Assembly (NCBI GenBank): GCA_946619065.1
Contig: CAMOLY010000024.1
Location: 1-11,830 of the forward strand
DNA: 11,830 nt
Origin: an uncultured Clostridia bacterium
GTDB lineage: Bacteria; Bacillota; Clostridia; Oscillospirales; Oscillospiraceae
Direction: 5' to 3'
Shown in pieces: positions 1 to 7,269 of this stretch. Below the pieces are notes generated by a model that saw only the letters and a program-made list of their open reading frames with translations, was not told the origin of the DNA and made no database searches. Each line of letters starts with the position of its first letter. Position 1 is the first letter of the stretch. A program made the position numbers and the translations under genes.

Positions 1-26
1 GGAGGATTATTCCGCATCACCACTTT

Positions 27-34
27 AAGGAGGA
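27..34 (+). promoter_or_regulatory. Shine-Dalgarno site deciding the TTG start of rplA
   Basis: The sequence AAGGAGGA lies 7 nt upstream of the TTG at 42. No ATG or GTG at a better distance gives the conserved L1 N-terminus, so this site supports the TTG start. The preceding 26 bases show no recognisable gene; they are probably the spacer after rplK, which usually precedes rplA, but rplK itself is outside the window. Confidence 0.85.
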
Positions 35-41
35 TATAACA

Positions 42-731
42 TTGTTTAGAGGTAAAAAATATAAGGACAGTGCCAAGCAGATTGACCGCACTGTGCAGTA
101 TGATCCCGCAGACGCCCTGGGTCTGGTCTGCAAGGCCGCGACCGCGAAGTTCGACGAGACCGTCGAGATCCACATCCGCCTGGGCGTTGACTCCCGCCAC
201 GCTGACCAGCAGGTCCGCGGCGCCATCGTTCTTCCCAACGGCACCGGCAAGACCCGCCGCGTGCTGGTGTTCGCCAAGGACGCCAAGGCTGACGAAGCCC
301 GCGAAGCCGGCGCCGATTTCGTCGGCGGCATGGACATGGTCGAGAAGATCCAGAAGGAAAACTGGTTCGACTTCGACGTCGTCGTCGCTTCTCCCGACAT
401 GATGGGCATTGTCGGCCGTCTCGGTAAGCTCCTGGGCCCGAAGGGCTTGATGCCCTCTCCCAAGGCCGGCACCGTGACCCCCAACATCGCCTCCGCTGTC
501 AAGGAGATCAAAGCCGGTAAGATCGAGTACCGTCTCGACAAGACCAACATCATCCACTGCCCGATCGGCAAGGTTTCCTTCGGTCCCGAAAAGCTGACCG
601 AGAACATGGACACCCTGATCAACGCCGTCATCAAGGCAAAGCCCGCCGCCGCCAAGGGCCAGTATATCAAGTCCTGCGTCATCGCCTCCACCATGGGCCC
701 CGGCGTCAAGGTCAACACTTCCAAGTATTGA
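42..731 (+). CDS. rplA: 50S ribosomal protein L1
   Basis: This encodes ribosomal protein L1, which binds 23S rRNA at the mobile L1 stalk near the tRNA exit site; in many bacteria it also represses its own operon by binding the mRNA. The 229-residue product is full length for the family. It starts with the typical basic N-terminus (MFRGKKYKD) and carries the hallmark segment at residues 125-145, containing [18 protein letters not shown], followed by the conserved C-terminal half ending in [11 protein letters not shown]. The start is TTG, chosen because of the AAGGAGGA site 7 nt upstream and the match to the family N-terminus. It is probably transcribed from an upstream rplK promoter, since no promoter is visible in the 41 bases before it. 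It ends in a strong bidirectional terminator, and the usual downstream partners rplJ and rplL do not follow; queT on the opposite strand does. Confidence 0.98.
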   Translation: MFRGKKYKDSAKQIDRTVQYDPADALGLVCKAATAKFDETVEIHIRLGVDSRHADQQVRGAIVLPNGTGKTRRVLVFAKDAKADEAREAGADFVGGMDMVEKIQKENWFDFDVVVASPDMMGIVGRLGKLLGPKGLMPSPKAGTVTPNIASAVKEIKAGKIEYRLDKTNIIHCPIGKVSFGPEKLTENMDTLINAVIKAKPAAAKGQYIKSCVIASTMGPGVKVNTSKY

Positions 732-751
732 TTTCTGCGTGGATTGCAATC

Positions 752-800
752 CCGCGAAAAAGAACCGGTTCGGAATTTCCGAACCGGTTCTTTTTCGCGG
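752..800. terminator. Bidirectional intrinsic terminator between rplA and queT
   Basis: A perfect 23-bp inverted repeat (arms 752-774 and 778-800) has a 3-nt centre. The GC core around ACCGGT is flanked by an A5 tract on the left (757-761) and a T5 tract on the right (791-795), so a GC hairpin followed by a U-tract forms in either direction. It sits 20 nt after rplA and 11 nt after the end of convergent queT, as expected for a shared terminator. Confidence 0.92.
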
Positions 801-811
801 ATGCCTGCAGA

Positions 812-1336
812 TTACAGATGCTCCAGCTCTCCGCTGAGCTTCCGGTTTGACCGCAGCCAGAGCAGCAACGGCATTCCGAGTACGTACAGCACCGCGGCCT
901 CGCCTGCGCCGACGGAGAGCGCGTTGATGCCCCAGGCCGAAAGGAAGGCGCTTTTGTCCGTGAAGAAAGCAATCTCCGCCCCGATGATGACGGCGTTGCA
1001 GATGATCGTGGGCAGGGGCACCAGCCACGCGGTCCAGGGCTTTTTCTTCACCATGCCGCTCATGCCCCAGGTCAGCACGCAGGCCAGCAGCGTGGCGGCG
1101 GTGCCGATGACCATGTCCCATGCGCTGACAGTCGAAAGCAGGTTTGCGGCGATGCAGCCGACCACCATGCCGGGGATCGCCCACGGCGTGAAGCAGCACA
1201 GAACCGCCAGCGCCTCTGAAATGCGGAACTGAACCGGTCCGTAGGCAAGTCCGGCGATGCCGGACAGATAGGTGAGCGCGGCATAGGCTGCCGCAAGGAC
1301 ACCTGCAAAGGCAATTCGTCTGGTTGTGAATTTCAT
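812..1336 (-). CDS. queT: QueT family queuosine-precursor ECF transporter, S component
   Basis: This is a small hydrophobic membrane protein of 174 residues, predicted to be the substrate-capture (S) subunit of an energy-coupling factor transporter. QueT-family proteins (COG4708) are linked to uptake of queuosine precursors such as preQ0/preQ1 and use a shared EcfA/EcfA'/EcfT module encoded elsewhere. The family motif YGPVQFRISEAL lies at residues 32-43. About five to six hydrophobic helices follow, with the small-residue segment GMVVGCIAANLLS at 56-68 and a basic turn near 97-99. The chosen ATG at 1336 has GGAGGAG 4 nt upstream (1347-1341) and gives the usual N-terminus; a longer frame reading up to 1552 would consume the riboswitch and terminator and is unlikely. 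Regulation is visible: the leader holds a preQ1-I-like aptamer and an intrinsic terminator, which independently supports the assignment. The exact substrate (preQ0, preQ1 or queuine) cannot be told from the sequence. Confidence 0.93.
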   Translation of the reverse strand: MKFTTRRIAFAGVLAAAYAALTYLSGIAGLAYGPVQFRISEALAVLCCFTPWAIPGMVVGCIAANLLSTVSAWDMVIGTAATLLACVLTWGMSGMVKKKPWTAWLVPLPTIICNAVIIGAEIAFFTDKSAFLSAWGINALSVGAGEAAVLYVLGMPLLLWLRSNRKLSGELEHL

Positions 1337-1352
1337 AAATCTCCTCCAAATG

Positions 1353-1375
1353 AAAAATGGACGCACTGCGCCCAT
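1353..1375 (-). terminator. Intrinsic terminator in the queT leader (expression platform)
   Basis: On the minus strand an 8-bp stem (ATGGGCGC with GCGTCCAT, one G-U pair, loop AGT) is followed directly by TTTTT. It ends 6 nt before the ribosome binding site of queT, so it would stop transcription ahead of the gene. This position, inside a leader that also holds a riboswitch-like aptamer, marks it as a regulated terminator rather than a gene-end terminator. Confidence 0.85.
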
Positions 1376-1383
1376 CTGATTTC

Positions 1384-1403
1384 CGCCCCGGTTTCCCGCG
1401 GCG
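1384..1403 (-). other. GNRA-capped hairpin between aptamer and terminator in the queT leader
   Basis: Read on the minus strand, CGCCGCGG and CCGGGGCG pair across a GAAA tetraloop, giving seven G-C pairs and one G-G mismatch. It lies between the aptamer and the terminator. Its 5' arm (CGCC) could alternatively pair with the GGCG in the terminator arm, so it may be part of the switching structure; this is inference. Confidence 0.55.
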
Positions 1404-1406
1404 ACT

Positions 1407-1446
1407 CCGTAGTTTTGTTTATCGACAGGATGGTCACGAACTGTCG
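1407..1446 (-). promoter_or_regulatory. preQ1-I-like riboswitch aptamer
   Basis: On the minus strand a 6-bp P1 stem (CGACAG with CTGTCG) closes a 12-nt loop, the same loop length as in the classic Bacillus subtilis preQ1-I aptamer. The loop begins UUC and ends in C just before the 3' arm, at the place where the preQ1-pairing cytosine lies. The stem is followed by an A-rich tail, AUAAACAAAAC, closely like the tail of the Thermoanaerobacter tengcongensis aptamer. Loop bases CGUG can then form the H-type pseudoknot with tail CUACG (C-G, G-C, U-A, G-C with one U bulged), leaving an adenine just 5' of the helix as in known structures. It precedes queT, whose product imports queuosine precursors. 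preQ1 binding would be expected to favour the terminator and shut off queT. Confidence 0.82.
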
Positions 1447-1466
1447 TATTCAATTGAAGCAGAGCT

Positions 1467-1494
1467 ATCTTACCAGAAATCCGGAAAAAGTCAA
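1467..1494 (-). promoter_or_regulatory. queT promoter
   Basis: On the minus strand TTGACT (1494-1489) and TAAGAT (1472-1467) are separated by 16 bp, a good sigma-A-type promoter. The start of transcription would fall near 1460, so the RNA would begin about 14 nt before the aptamer and carry a leader of about 124 nt. Confidence 0.75.
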
Positions 1495-1576
1495 GCAGAA
1501 AGATCCCCCGCTTTGCCGCTGTCCGGCTCCTGCTGCCGGGAAATGTAAACAATTTGAAAAAAGATTGTGCAGCCCC

Positions 1577-1605
1577 TTTTTTCCTTCCCGAAATCCGTGT
1601 ATAAT
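1577..1605 (+). promoter_or_regulatory. Candidate promoter of the MacB-like ABC gene
   Basis: A perfect TATAAT lies at 1600-1605, 40 nt before the GTG start at 1646. The -35 position 17 bp upstream is only TTTTTT, so the promoter is probably weak or depends on an activator. The stretch 1500-1576 between this and the divergent queT promoter shows no other clear element. Confidence 0.5.
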
Positions 1606-1645
1606 CCGGACAAAGACGAATACCGCAAGAAGGGAGGAGTGACCC

Positions 1646-4600
1646 GTGTTACAGATCCGAAAAATCAGCAAGGTCTACAAGACCGGCGCTCTGGTACAGA
1701 CGGCGCTGGACGGCGTCAGCCTCAATCTGCGCGACAATGAGTTTGTTGCGATCCTCGGCCCCAGCGGCTCCGGCAAGACGACGCTGCTCAATGTGATCGG
1801 CGGCCTGGACCGCTATGACAGCGGCGATCTGATCATTAACGGCGTTTCCACGAAGGCGTACACAGCCCGGAAATGGGATTCCTACCGCAACCATACGGTG
1901 GGCTTTGTCTTCCAGAGCTACAATCTGATCCCGCACCAGAACATTCTGTCCAACGTCGAGCTGGCTCTGACGATCGGCGGCATTTCCCGGCGCGCGCGCA
2001 GAAAACGGGCGAAGGAGGCGCTGGAGAAGGTCGGTCTGTCCGAGCACATGCACAAAAAACCGTCCCAGCTCTCCGGCGGCCAGATGCAGCGCGTGGCGAT
2101 TGCCCGCGCCCTGGTCAACAACCCGGATATTCTGCTGGCCGACGAGCCCACCGGCGCCCTGGACAGCGAAACCAGCCTTCAGGTCATGGAGCTGCTCAAG
2201 GAGGTTGCCCGCGACCGCCTGGTCGTCATGGTGACCCACAATCCGGAGCTTGCCGAGCAGTACGCCACGCGGATCGTCCGCCTCAAGGACGGCCGGATCA
2301 CCGACGACACAGACCCCTGTGAGCCGGAAGGGGAGACGGAGCCCGTCCGCCGGAGCATGGGCAGGTCCTCCATGTCCCGCCTGACGTCTCTGAGCCTGAG
2401 CTTCCACAATCTCTGGACGAAAAAGGTCCGGACCCTTCTGATCGCCTTCGCCGGGTCCATCGGCATCATCGGCATCGCGATGATTCTCTCCATGTCCAAC
2501 GGTGTAGACCGTTATATTCAAAATGTCGAGCAGGATACGCTCAAGAGCTACCCGCTGCAGATCACGGACTCCAGCATCAACCTGGCCAACTTCCTCCCGA
2601 ACGGCAGCGGGGATGAGAAAAACACCGACGCGGAGGTCCGCGAACGCCGAACCGTCACCAATCTCCTTTCCACGGTGACGGTCAATGACCTGGCGTCCCT
2701 GCGCGCCTTTCTGGAGAGCGGGAAAACCGACGTCTACGACCACGTTCAGGCCATCGAGTATGCCTATAACGTGACCCCGCAGATCTTTTCCGTGGACGGC
2801 GCCTCTGTCCGTCAGGTGAATCCGGACCGCAGCTTTGCCGCGATGGGCTTCCAGACCGCCGACAACATGAGCGGGATGTTCTCGTCCCTGAGCAGCACGG
2901 ATTCCTTCCACGCCATGCCGGCCAAGCAGGCGCTGTATGAGGACCAGTATGAGGTCAAGGCCGGGCGCTGGCCGGAAAAATGGAACGAGTGCATTCTGGT
3001 CCTGACTGCCCAGGGGCGGGTCAGCGACCTGGCCCTGTATACGATGGGCATGAAGGACCCCTCGGAGCTCGAACGAATGGTGCGCAGCTTTGTCGAGGGC
3101 GGAAAAATCGATGACACCGGGGAGGAGCGGACCTACCGCTACCGCGACTTTCTCGGCATCTCGTTCCGGGTCCTGCCGCAGAGCAGCTTCTATTCCTACG
3201 ATGAAACCTATCACATCTGGACTGACCGCTCCGCGGACGAGGCCTGGCTGCGCTCCCTGCTGGAGAAGGCGGATTCTCTGGAAATCGTCGGCGTGGTCCA
3301 GCCGAAAAAAGAGGTCAATACCCCGACGCTGACGCCGGGGCTCTGCTACCCGGCGGCGCTGGAGAAGGAGCTGATGACGCGCGCGGCCTCCAGCGAGATC
3401 GTCCGGACCCAGCTCGGCGACCGGGAGACCGACGTTTTCACCGGCCAGCGCTTCGGCGCCGAAACGGAGCCGGAAAACATCGATCTGAGCACCCTGTTCT
3501 CCGTCGACGAGGAGGCCCTGAAGAAGGCCTTCGGCCTCGACGAGCTGACTGCGCTCTTCGATCCGGAGAAGATGGATTTCTCGGACCTTGACATTTCCTC
3601 CGACGCCCTCGCCGCGTCGATGGACCCCACCGCGCTGGCGTCCTCCATGCCGACCCTCAGCCGCAGCCAGCTCACGCAGCTCTTCGGCAGCGTCCGGATC
3701 CGGCTGACAGCCGAGCAGATGCAGGATCTGATGACGCGGCTCACGGAGGGCTATCTCGCCTCGCTTCAGGGCAACCCCGCCGGGGATCCCTTGCAGCTGT
3801 CCGGCGCGGTCGCCGGTTACCTGGCCTCAGACGAGGCCGCGCAGCGGATCCGGACGGATATTCAGAACGCCTGGTCAGAGAACAACGCGGCGGTGGTGAC
3901 GCAGGAGGAGATGCTCGCAATCGTCCAATCCGTGCTGGCGGGCTATCCGGACTATTTGACGGACCACGGTCTCGAGGAGGGAGAGATCCCGATGGCCTAT
4001 CTCGGTGAGTATCTGTCGAGCGAAGCGGCCCGGACCGCGCTTGCGGATGCAGCCGAGACGCTGAACGGCCGCGTGCAGAGCTTTACGCTCTCGCCCGCCC
4101 AGCTCAACGCGCTGACCGCCGATCTGGCCGCCGGCTACGGGGATTACGCGGCGCAGAACGGCCTGCCGGATCTCACCTCGATCCAGGGCGGCTTTACCGA
4201 CTATCTCGCGTCCGACGAGGCGGCGTCGATCCTCAGCACCGCGCTTGCCGGCGCGATCGACACCTCGGAAACGGAGCGGCAGGCCTCGCAGCTGTTTGCC
4301 GGCTACTCCCGGCAGATTGCTGACGCGGTTTCTCAGGCCGCCGGGCAGATGATGGAGGCAGCCGGCGACGCGATCCGAGACGCCCTGACCGAGCGGATGC
4401 AGGACTTCTCGTCTGAGCTCCAGCAGAACCTCCAGGACGCGTTTTCGGTGGATCCGGCGGCTCTGTCCGAGGCCTTCTCCATGAACATGGATGCCTCCGA
4501 GCTGCGGGACCTGATGACGGCGCTTCTGACGAAGCAGAGCAATACCTTTGACGGCAATCTGCGCAGGCTCGGCTATGCCGAGAAGGAAAAGCCCTCATCC

Positions 4601-5167
4601 ATTACGATCTATCCCCTGGATTTCGCCGGCAAAAATGCGGTCAAACGGATCCTGAAGGACTATAACCGGCAGATGACGGAAACGGGTCAGGAGGAAAAGG
4701 TCATCACCTATACCGACATCGTCGACACGCTGATGTCCTCCGTGACGGATATCGTGGACGCGATCTCCACGGTCCTGATCGCCTTCGTGGCAATCTCCCT
4801 GGTGGTCTCCTCGGTGATGATCGGCGTGATCACCTATATCTCCGTCCTGGAGCGGCGCAAGGAGATCGGCATTCTGCGCGCCATCGGCGCGTCGAAGCGC
4901 AACATCTCCCAGGTTTTCAACGCAGAAACCTTTATCATCGGCGCGCTGGCAGGCCTGCTGGGCGTCGGGATCACCTATCTGCTGCTGATCCCGGCAAATC
5001 GCATCATCGCCGCGTATGCCAAGGGCGTGGACATCCGCGCCTATCTCCCGTTGACGGCAGCCGGGATCCTGATCCTGCTGTCCATCGTCCTGACCCTGAT
5101 CGGCGGCTTCATCCCGGCCAAGAAGGCCGCCCGGTCCGACCCGGTTGCGGCGCTGCGTTCGGAATAA
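1646..5167 (+). CDS. MacB-like ABC transporter: fused ATPase and FtsX-type permease with a very large extracellular domain
   Basis: This is a single 1173-residue polypeptide. Residues 1-225 are an ABC ATPase with Walker A GPSGSGKT (38-45), Q-loop Q90, signature LSGGQ (142-146), Walker B ILLADE (162-167) and H-loop H198, closest to the MacB/LolD/FtsE class. One membrane helix follows at about 264-284. An outside domain of about 750 residues spans to about 1038, then come three helices near 1041-1063, 1097-1117 and 1136-1156 with the FtsX-like [15 protein letters not shown] segment (1069-1083) and the C-terminal [17 protein letters not shown]. The fold order is that of MacB, which works as a homodimer in mechanotransmission rather than classic channel transport, but the outside domain is several times longer than in MacB. 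It contains three 64-residue repeats (listed separately). The start is GTG at 1646 with AGGGAGGAG just upstream. Substrate is unknown; export of a peptide or lipid, or antimicrobial defence, are both possible. Confidence 0.93.
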   Translation: MLQIRKISKVYKTGALVQTALDGVSLNLRDNEFVAILGPSGSGKTTLLNVIGGLDRYDSGDLIINGVSTKAYTARKWDSYRNHTVGFVFQSYNLIPHQNILSNVELALTIGGISRRARRKRAKEALEKVGLSEHMHKKPSQLSGGQMQRVAIARALVNNPDILLADEPTGALDSETSLQVMELLKEVARDRLVVMVTHNPELAEQYATRIVRLKDGRITDDTDPCEPEGETEPVRRSMGRSSMSRLTSLSLSFHNLWTKKVRTLLIAFAGSIGIIGIAMILSMSNGVDRYIQNVEQDTLKSYPLQITDSSINLANFLPNGSGDEKNTDAEVRERRTVTNLLSTVTVNDLASLRAFLESGKTDVYDHVQAIEYAYNVTPQIFSVDGASVRQVNPDRSFAAMGFQTADNMSGMFSSLSSTDSFHAMPAKQALYEDQYEVKAGRWPEKWNECILVLTAQGRVSDLALYTMGMKDPSELERMVRSFVEGGKIDDTGEERTYRYRDFLGISFRVLPQSSFYSYDETYHIWTDRSADEAWLRSLLEKADSLEIVGVVQPKKEVNTPTLTPGLCYPAALEKELMTRAASSEIVRTQLGDRETDVFTGQRFGAETEPENIDLSTLFSVDEEALKKAFGLDELTALFDPEKMDFSDLDISSDALAASMDPTALASSMPTLSRSQLTQLFGSVRIRLTAEQMQDLMTRLTEGYLASLQGNPAGDPLQLSGAVAGYLASDEAAQRIRTDIQNAWSENNAAVVTQEEMLAIVQSVLAGYPDYLTDHGLEEGEIPMAYLGEYLSSEAARTALADAAETLNGRVQSFTLSPAQLNALTADLAAGYGDYAAQNGLPDLTSIQGGFTDYLASDEAASILSTALAGAIDTSETERQASQLFAGYSRQIADAVSQAAGQMMEAAGDAIRDALTERMQDFSSELQQNLQDAFSVDPAALSEAFSMNMDASELRDLMTALLTKQSNTFDGNLRRLGYAEKEKPSSITIYPLDFAGKNAVKRILKDYNRQMTETGQEEKVITYTDIVDTLMSSVTDIVDAISTVLIAFVAISLVVSSVMIGVITYISVLERRKEIGILRAIGASKRNISQVFNAETFIIGALAGLLGVGITYLLLIPANRIIAAYAKGVDIRAYLPLTAAGILILLSIVLTLIGGFIPAKKAARSDPVAALRSE
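3704..4279 (+). repeat. Three tandem 64-residue repeats in the ABC protein's outside domain
   Basis: The repeats begin at residues 687, 751 and 815 (LTAEQM, VTQEEM, LSPAQL), each exactly 64 residues, or 192 nt, apart. The motif YLASDEA / YLSSEA / YLASDEA recurs at residues 725, 789 and 853, also 64 apart, and an xGY(x)xY-type element lies between. The units are strongly diverged, so the duplication is old. They are alanine- and leucine-rich and probably helical. Confidence 0.85.
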
Positions 5168-5241
5168 CCGACAGCTGGACAGCGCCCACCCGCCCTGCGG
5201 AATCTCCGTCCGGATATTTGCAATTGTTTTTGCATGTACGC

Positions 5242-5270
5242 TTGTATTTTTCCCGGCTTTCCGTTATAAT
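5242..5270 (+). promoter_or_regulatory. Promoter of the LRR/SLH protein gene
   Basis: TTGTAT (5242-5247) and TATAAT (5265-5270) are separated by exactly 17 bp, and the start codon is 40 nt after the -10 box. This is a convincing sigma-A-type promoter and shows that the gene has its own transcription start. No terminator for the preceding ABC gene is visible in 5168-5241. Confidence 0.8.
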
Positions 5271-5309
5271 AGAGCCATCCCTGGCAAATGGCCGAAAGGA
5301 ATCGTTCAT

Positions 5310-6407
5310 ATGAAGAAAAAAATCGGATCGGTTCTTTTGATTCTTGCACTGTTGATTGCCCTGGTTCCGGCCGTGCTGTTTCAGGCGCGTGCTGAGACGC
5401 TCAGCGGCAGCTGCGGCGAGCACGCCTCCTGGACGCTCAACCGCTCCACCGGTGCGCTTGTGATCACCGGAACCGGCGAAATCGAAGGGGAGACCGACCC
5501 CTACACGACCAGCAGAGAGGACCTTCCGGGGATCCGCTACGGCTGGGAGACGTACCGCCAGGAAATCCGCACGGTATCGATTGGCAGCGGTATCACGGGA
5601 ATCGGAAAGGATGCCTTCCGAGCCTGCGGCAAACTCCGCTCGGTCGTCCTGCCGTCCAGCGTATCCGTCATTCATTCCAGATCCTTTGAAGGCTGCACCG
5701 CCTTAAGCCTGATTGTGATCCCGAACCGGAACTGCGTTATTTACGGGAACAGCTCCAACTTTGCTTCGACCGCCGTTACGGTGATCTATGGCTTTCATAA
5801 CACAACAGCGCAGACCTTTGCCCAGCGGTACGGCTATCGCTTTTCCCCGCTGCCGGACGACTACGGATCCCCGAATCCCTTTGTCGACGTCCCGACCGGC
5901 TCCTTCTATCACGACGCGGTGCTCTGGGCGGTGAATGAGACTCCGCAGATCACAAACGGTACCGATGCGGTCCGTTTCAGCCCCGGCAAGACCTGCACGC
6001 GGGCGGAGGCAGTGACCCTCCTTTGGCGGGCAAAGAAACAGCCGTCGTCTTCCGGAACGACCAACCCCTTTACCGACGTCAAGAGCAGCGCCTTCTATGC
6101 CAAGGCTGTCCTTTGGGCAGTCAAGGCCGGCGTCACCACCGGAACCGACAAGACCCATTTCAGTCCGGACCTTCCTTGCACCCGCGCCCAGGTGGTGACC
6201 TTCCTGTGGCGTGCCTGCGGGAAGCCGGAGCCGACGAGCACAAACAACCCCTTCCGGGACGTCCCGGACGGCTACTACAAAAAGGCGGTGCTCTGGGCGG
6301 TCGAGAAGGGCATCACGAACGGCACCGGCGCGACGATCTTCTCTCCGGATAAGGTCTGTACCCGCGGTGAGATCGTAACCTTCCTCTGCCGCGCCTTCCA
6401 GAGATAA
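5310..6407 (+). CDS. Secreted BspA-type LRR protein with three SLH domains
   Basis: The 365-residue product has a signal peptide (KKK, then a hydrophobic core, cleavage after about residue 28, QARA). Residues 30-160 resemble the entry region and leucine-rich repeats of BspA-like surface proteins, for example WTLNRSTGALVITGTGEI, then IGKDAFRACGKLRSVVLPSSV and a second unit with FEGCTAL. Residues 189-243, 252-305 and 313-365 are three SLH domains, each with the pattern NPF.DV, an aromatic-rich helix (AVLWAV), FSP and a TRAE-like element (TRAE, TRAQ, TRGE). SLH domains bind pyruvylated secondary cell-wall polymer, so the protein is expected to sit on the outside of the wall with its LRR part available for binding. 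The ATG at 5310 has AAAGGA 9 nt upstream and gives a clean signal peptide; a reading frame running back to 5145 would overlap the ABC gene and the promoter and is not used. The ligand is unknown. Confidence 0.92.
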   Translation: MKKKIGSVLLILALLIALVPAVLFQARAETLSGSCGEHASWTLNRSTGALVITGTGEIEGETDPYTTSREDLPGIRYGWETYRQEIRTVSIGSGITGIGKDAFRACGKLRSVVLPSSVSVIHSRSFEGCTALSLIVIPNRNCVIYGNSSNFASTAVTVIYGFHNTTAQTFAQRYGYRFSPLPDDYGSPNPFVDVPTGSFYHDAVLWAVNETPQITNGTDAVRFSPGKTCTRAEAVTLLWRAKKQPSSSGTTNPFTDVKSSAFYAKAVLWAVKAGVTTGTDKTHFSPDLPCTRAQVVTFLWRACGKPEPTSTNNPFRDVPDGYYKKAVLWAVEKGITNGTGATIFSPDKVCTRGEIVTFLCRAFQR

Positions 6408-6460
6408 CGCCGCCCTCTGAAAGAAGCTGTTTACAATTCAGCCTGCAGCACAGGCAGTGT

Positions 6461-6493
6461 CTTCCGGCAGTCCCCGAGCGGGGTTGCCGGAAG
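6461..6493 (+). other. Long hairpin, possible antiterminator
   Basis: Arms 6461-6469 (CTTCCGGCA) and 6485-6493 (TGCCGGAAG) pair perfectly over 9 bp. Inside them CCCC (6472-6475) pairs with GGGG (6480-6483) around a GAGC loop. Its 3' arm is shared with the terminator hairpin that follows, so the two cannot form together. Confidence 0.65.
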
Positions 6494-6515
6494 TCGGCTG
6501 TCCGGAACCTTTTTT
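6482..6515 (+). terminator. Intrinsic terminator between the LRR/SLH gene and the ABC operon
   Basis: GGTT and CCGGA (6482-6491, one bulged G) pair with TCCGG and AACC (6501-6509), closing a 9-nt loop, and are followed by TTTTTT (6510-6515). It lies 75 nt after the stop of the LRR/SLH gene and 41 nt before the next start codon. Since no promoter is visible between it and 6556, it may be a leaky or regulated terminator. Confidence 0.75.
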
Positions 6516-6555
6516 CTCGCAGACCGTCCAAACAAAAAAGACAGGAGATGCTGAG

Positions 6556-7269
6556 ATGCTGAACATTTCTCACCTGACCAAACGTTACGGCGAAAAAGTC
6601 GCCGTCGACGACCTGAGCCTCCACATTGCCCCGGGAACGATCTACGGTTTTATCGGTCACAACGGCGCCGGCAAGACCACGACCCTCCGCTCCGTGGCCG
6701 GGATCCAGCAGTTTGACGCCGGAGAGATTACGGTCGGCGGGATCTCCCTGAAGGCGGATCCGATTTCCTGCAAACGGATCATGGGCTATATTCCGGACAA
6801 TCCGGATCTCTATGATTTTATGACCGGAAACCGCTATCTGAACTTTGTCGCGGACGTCTACGGCGTCGGCGCGGACGAGCGCAAAAGGCGGATCTCTGAC
6901 GCGGCGGAGCGGTTTGAACTCACTGCCGATCTGGACCAGCCCATTGCGAGCTATTCCCACGGCATGAAGCAGAAGCTCGCGGTGATTTCGGTCTGGCTCC
7001 ACCGCCCGAAGCTGATTTTGATGGACGAGCCCTTTGTCGGCCTCGATCCGAAGGCAGCCCGTCTATTAAAGGACATGATGCACGAGGTCTGCGCGGAGGG
7101 CGGCGCGATCTTTTTCTCCACCCATGTGCTCGAGGTCGCGGAGAAGCTCTGCGACAAGGTCGCGATCATTCAGCGGGGCAAGCTGATCCGCGCCGGGACC
7201 ATGGAGGAAGTCAAGGGAGACGAGTCCCTGGAGGAGGTCTTCCTGGAGCTGGAGGCAGAGGAATGCTGA
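6556..7269 (+). CDS. ABC transporter ATP-binding protein (ABC-2 exporter type)
   Basis: This 237-residue cytoplasmic ATPase powers the membrane protein encoded next. It has Walker A GHNGAGKT (34-41), a signature of the variant form SHGMKQK (134-140), Walker B LILMDEP (153-159) and H-loop H190 (FFSTH). The variant signature and overall form fit the CcmA/BcrA/NatA branch that pairs with ABC-2 permeases. Its last codons overlap the start of the permease gene by 7 nt, so the two are translationally coupled. The ATG at 6556 has AGGAG 8 nt upstream and gives the usual MLNISHLTKRYG start; a longer frame from 6457 would run through the terminator hairpin and is rejected. No promoter is visible directly upstream, so expression probably depends on readthrough past 6482-6515 or on an unseen promoter. 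The substrate is unknown. Confidence 0.94.
   Translation: MLNISHLTKRYGEKVAVDDLSLHIAPGTIYGFIGHNGAGKTTTLRSVAGIQQFDAGEITVGGISLKADPISCKRIMGYIPDNPDLYDFMTGNRYLNFVADVYGVGADERKRRISDAAERFELTADLDQPIASYSHGMKQKLAVISVWLHRPKLILMDEPFVGLDPKAARLLKDMMHEVCAEGGAIFFSTHVLEVAEKLCDKVAIIQRGKLIRAGTMEEVKGDESLEEVFLELEAEEC

Noticed and set aside
1..26. End of rplK
   Set aside because: An in-frame TAA lies at 26-28, but the eight codons before it do not resemble the conserved L11 C-terminus; treated as spacer.
1337..1552. N-terminal extension of queT by 72 codons
   Set aside because: It would translate the promoter, aptamer and terminator, has no good ribosome site, and adds residues unlike the family. The ATG at 1336 has GGAGGAG at the right distance.
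1649..3214. Long open frame on the minus strand opposite the MacB-like gene
   Set aside because: It is a codon-bias shadow of a high-GC coding region: its translation has no recognisable domain, while the plus strand shows all ABC motifs.
5168..5241. Terminator after the MacB-like gene
   Set aside because: Only short GC-rich complementarities are present and none is followed by a T-tract, so no terminator can be supported.
5145..5309. Upstream extension of the LRR/SLH protein
   Set aside because: It overlaps the end of the ABC gene and the promoter at 5242-5270 and would bury the signal peptide.
6457..6555. Upstream extension of the ABC ATPase
   Set aside because: It covers the two hairpins and lacks a ribosome site; the family N-terminus begins at 6556.
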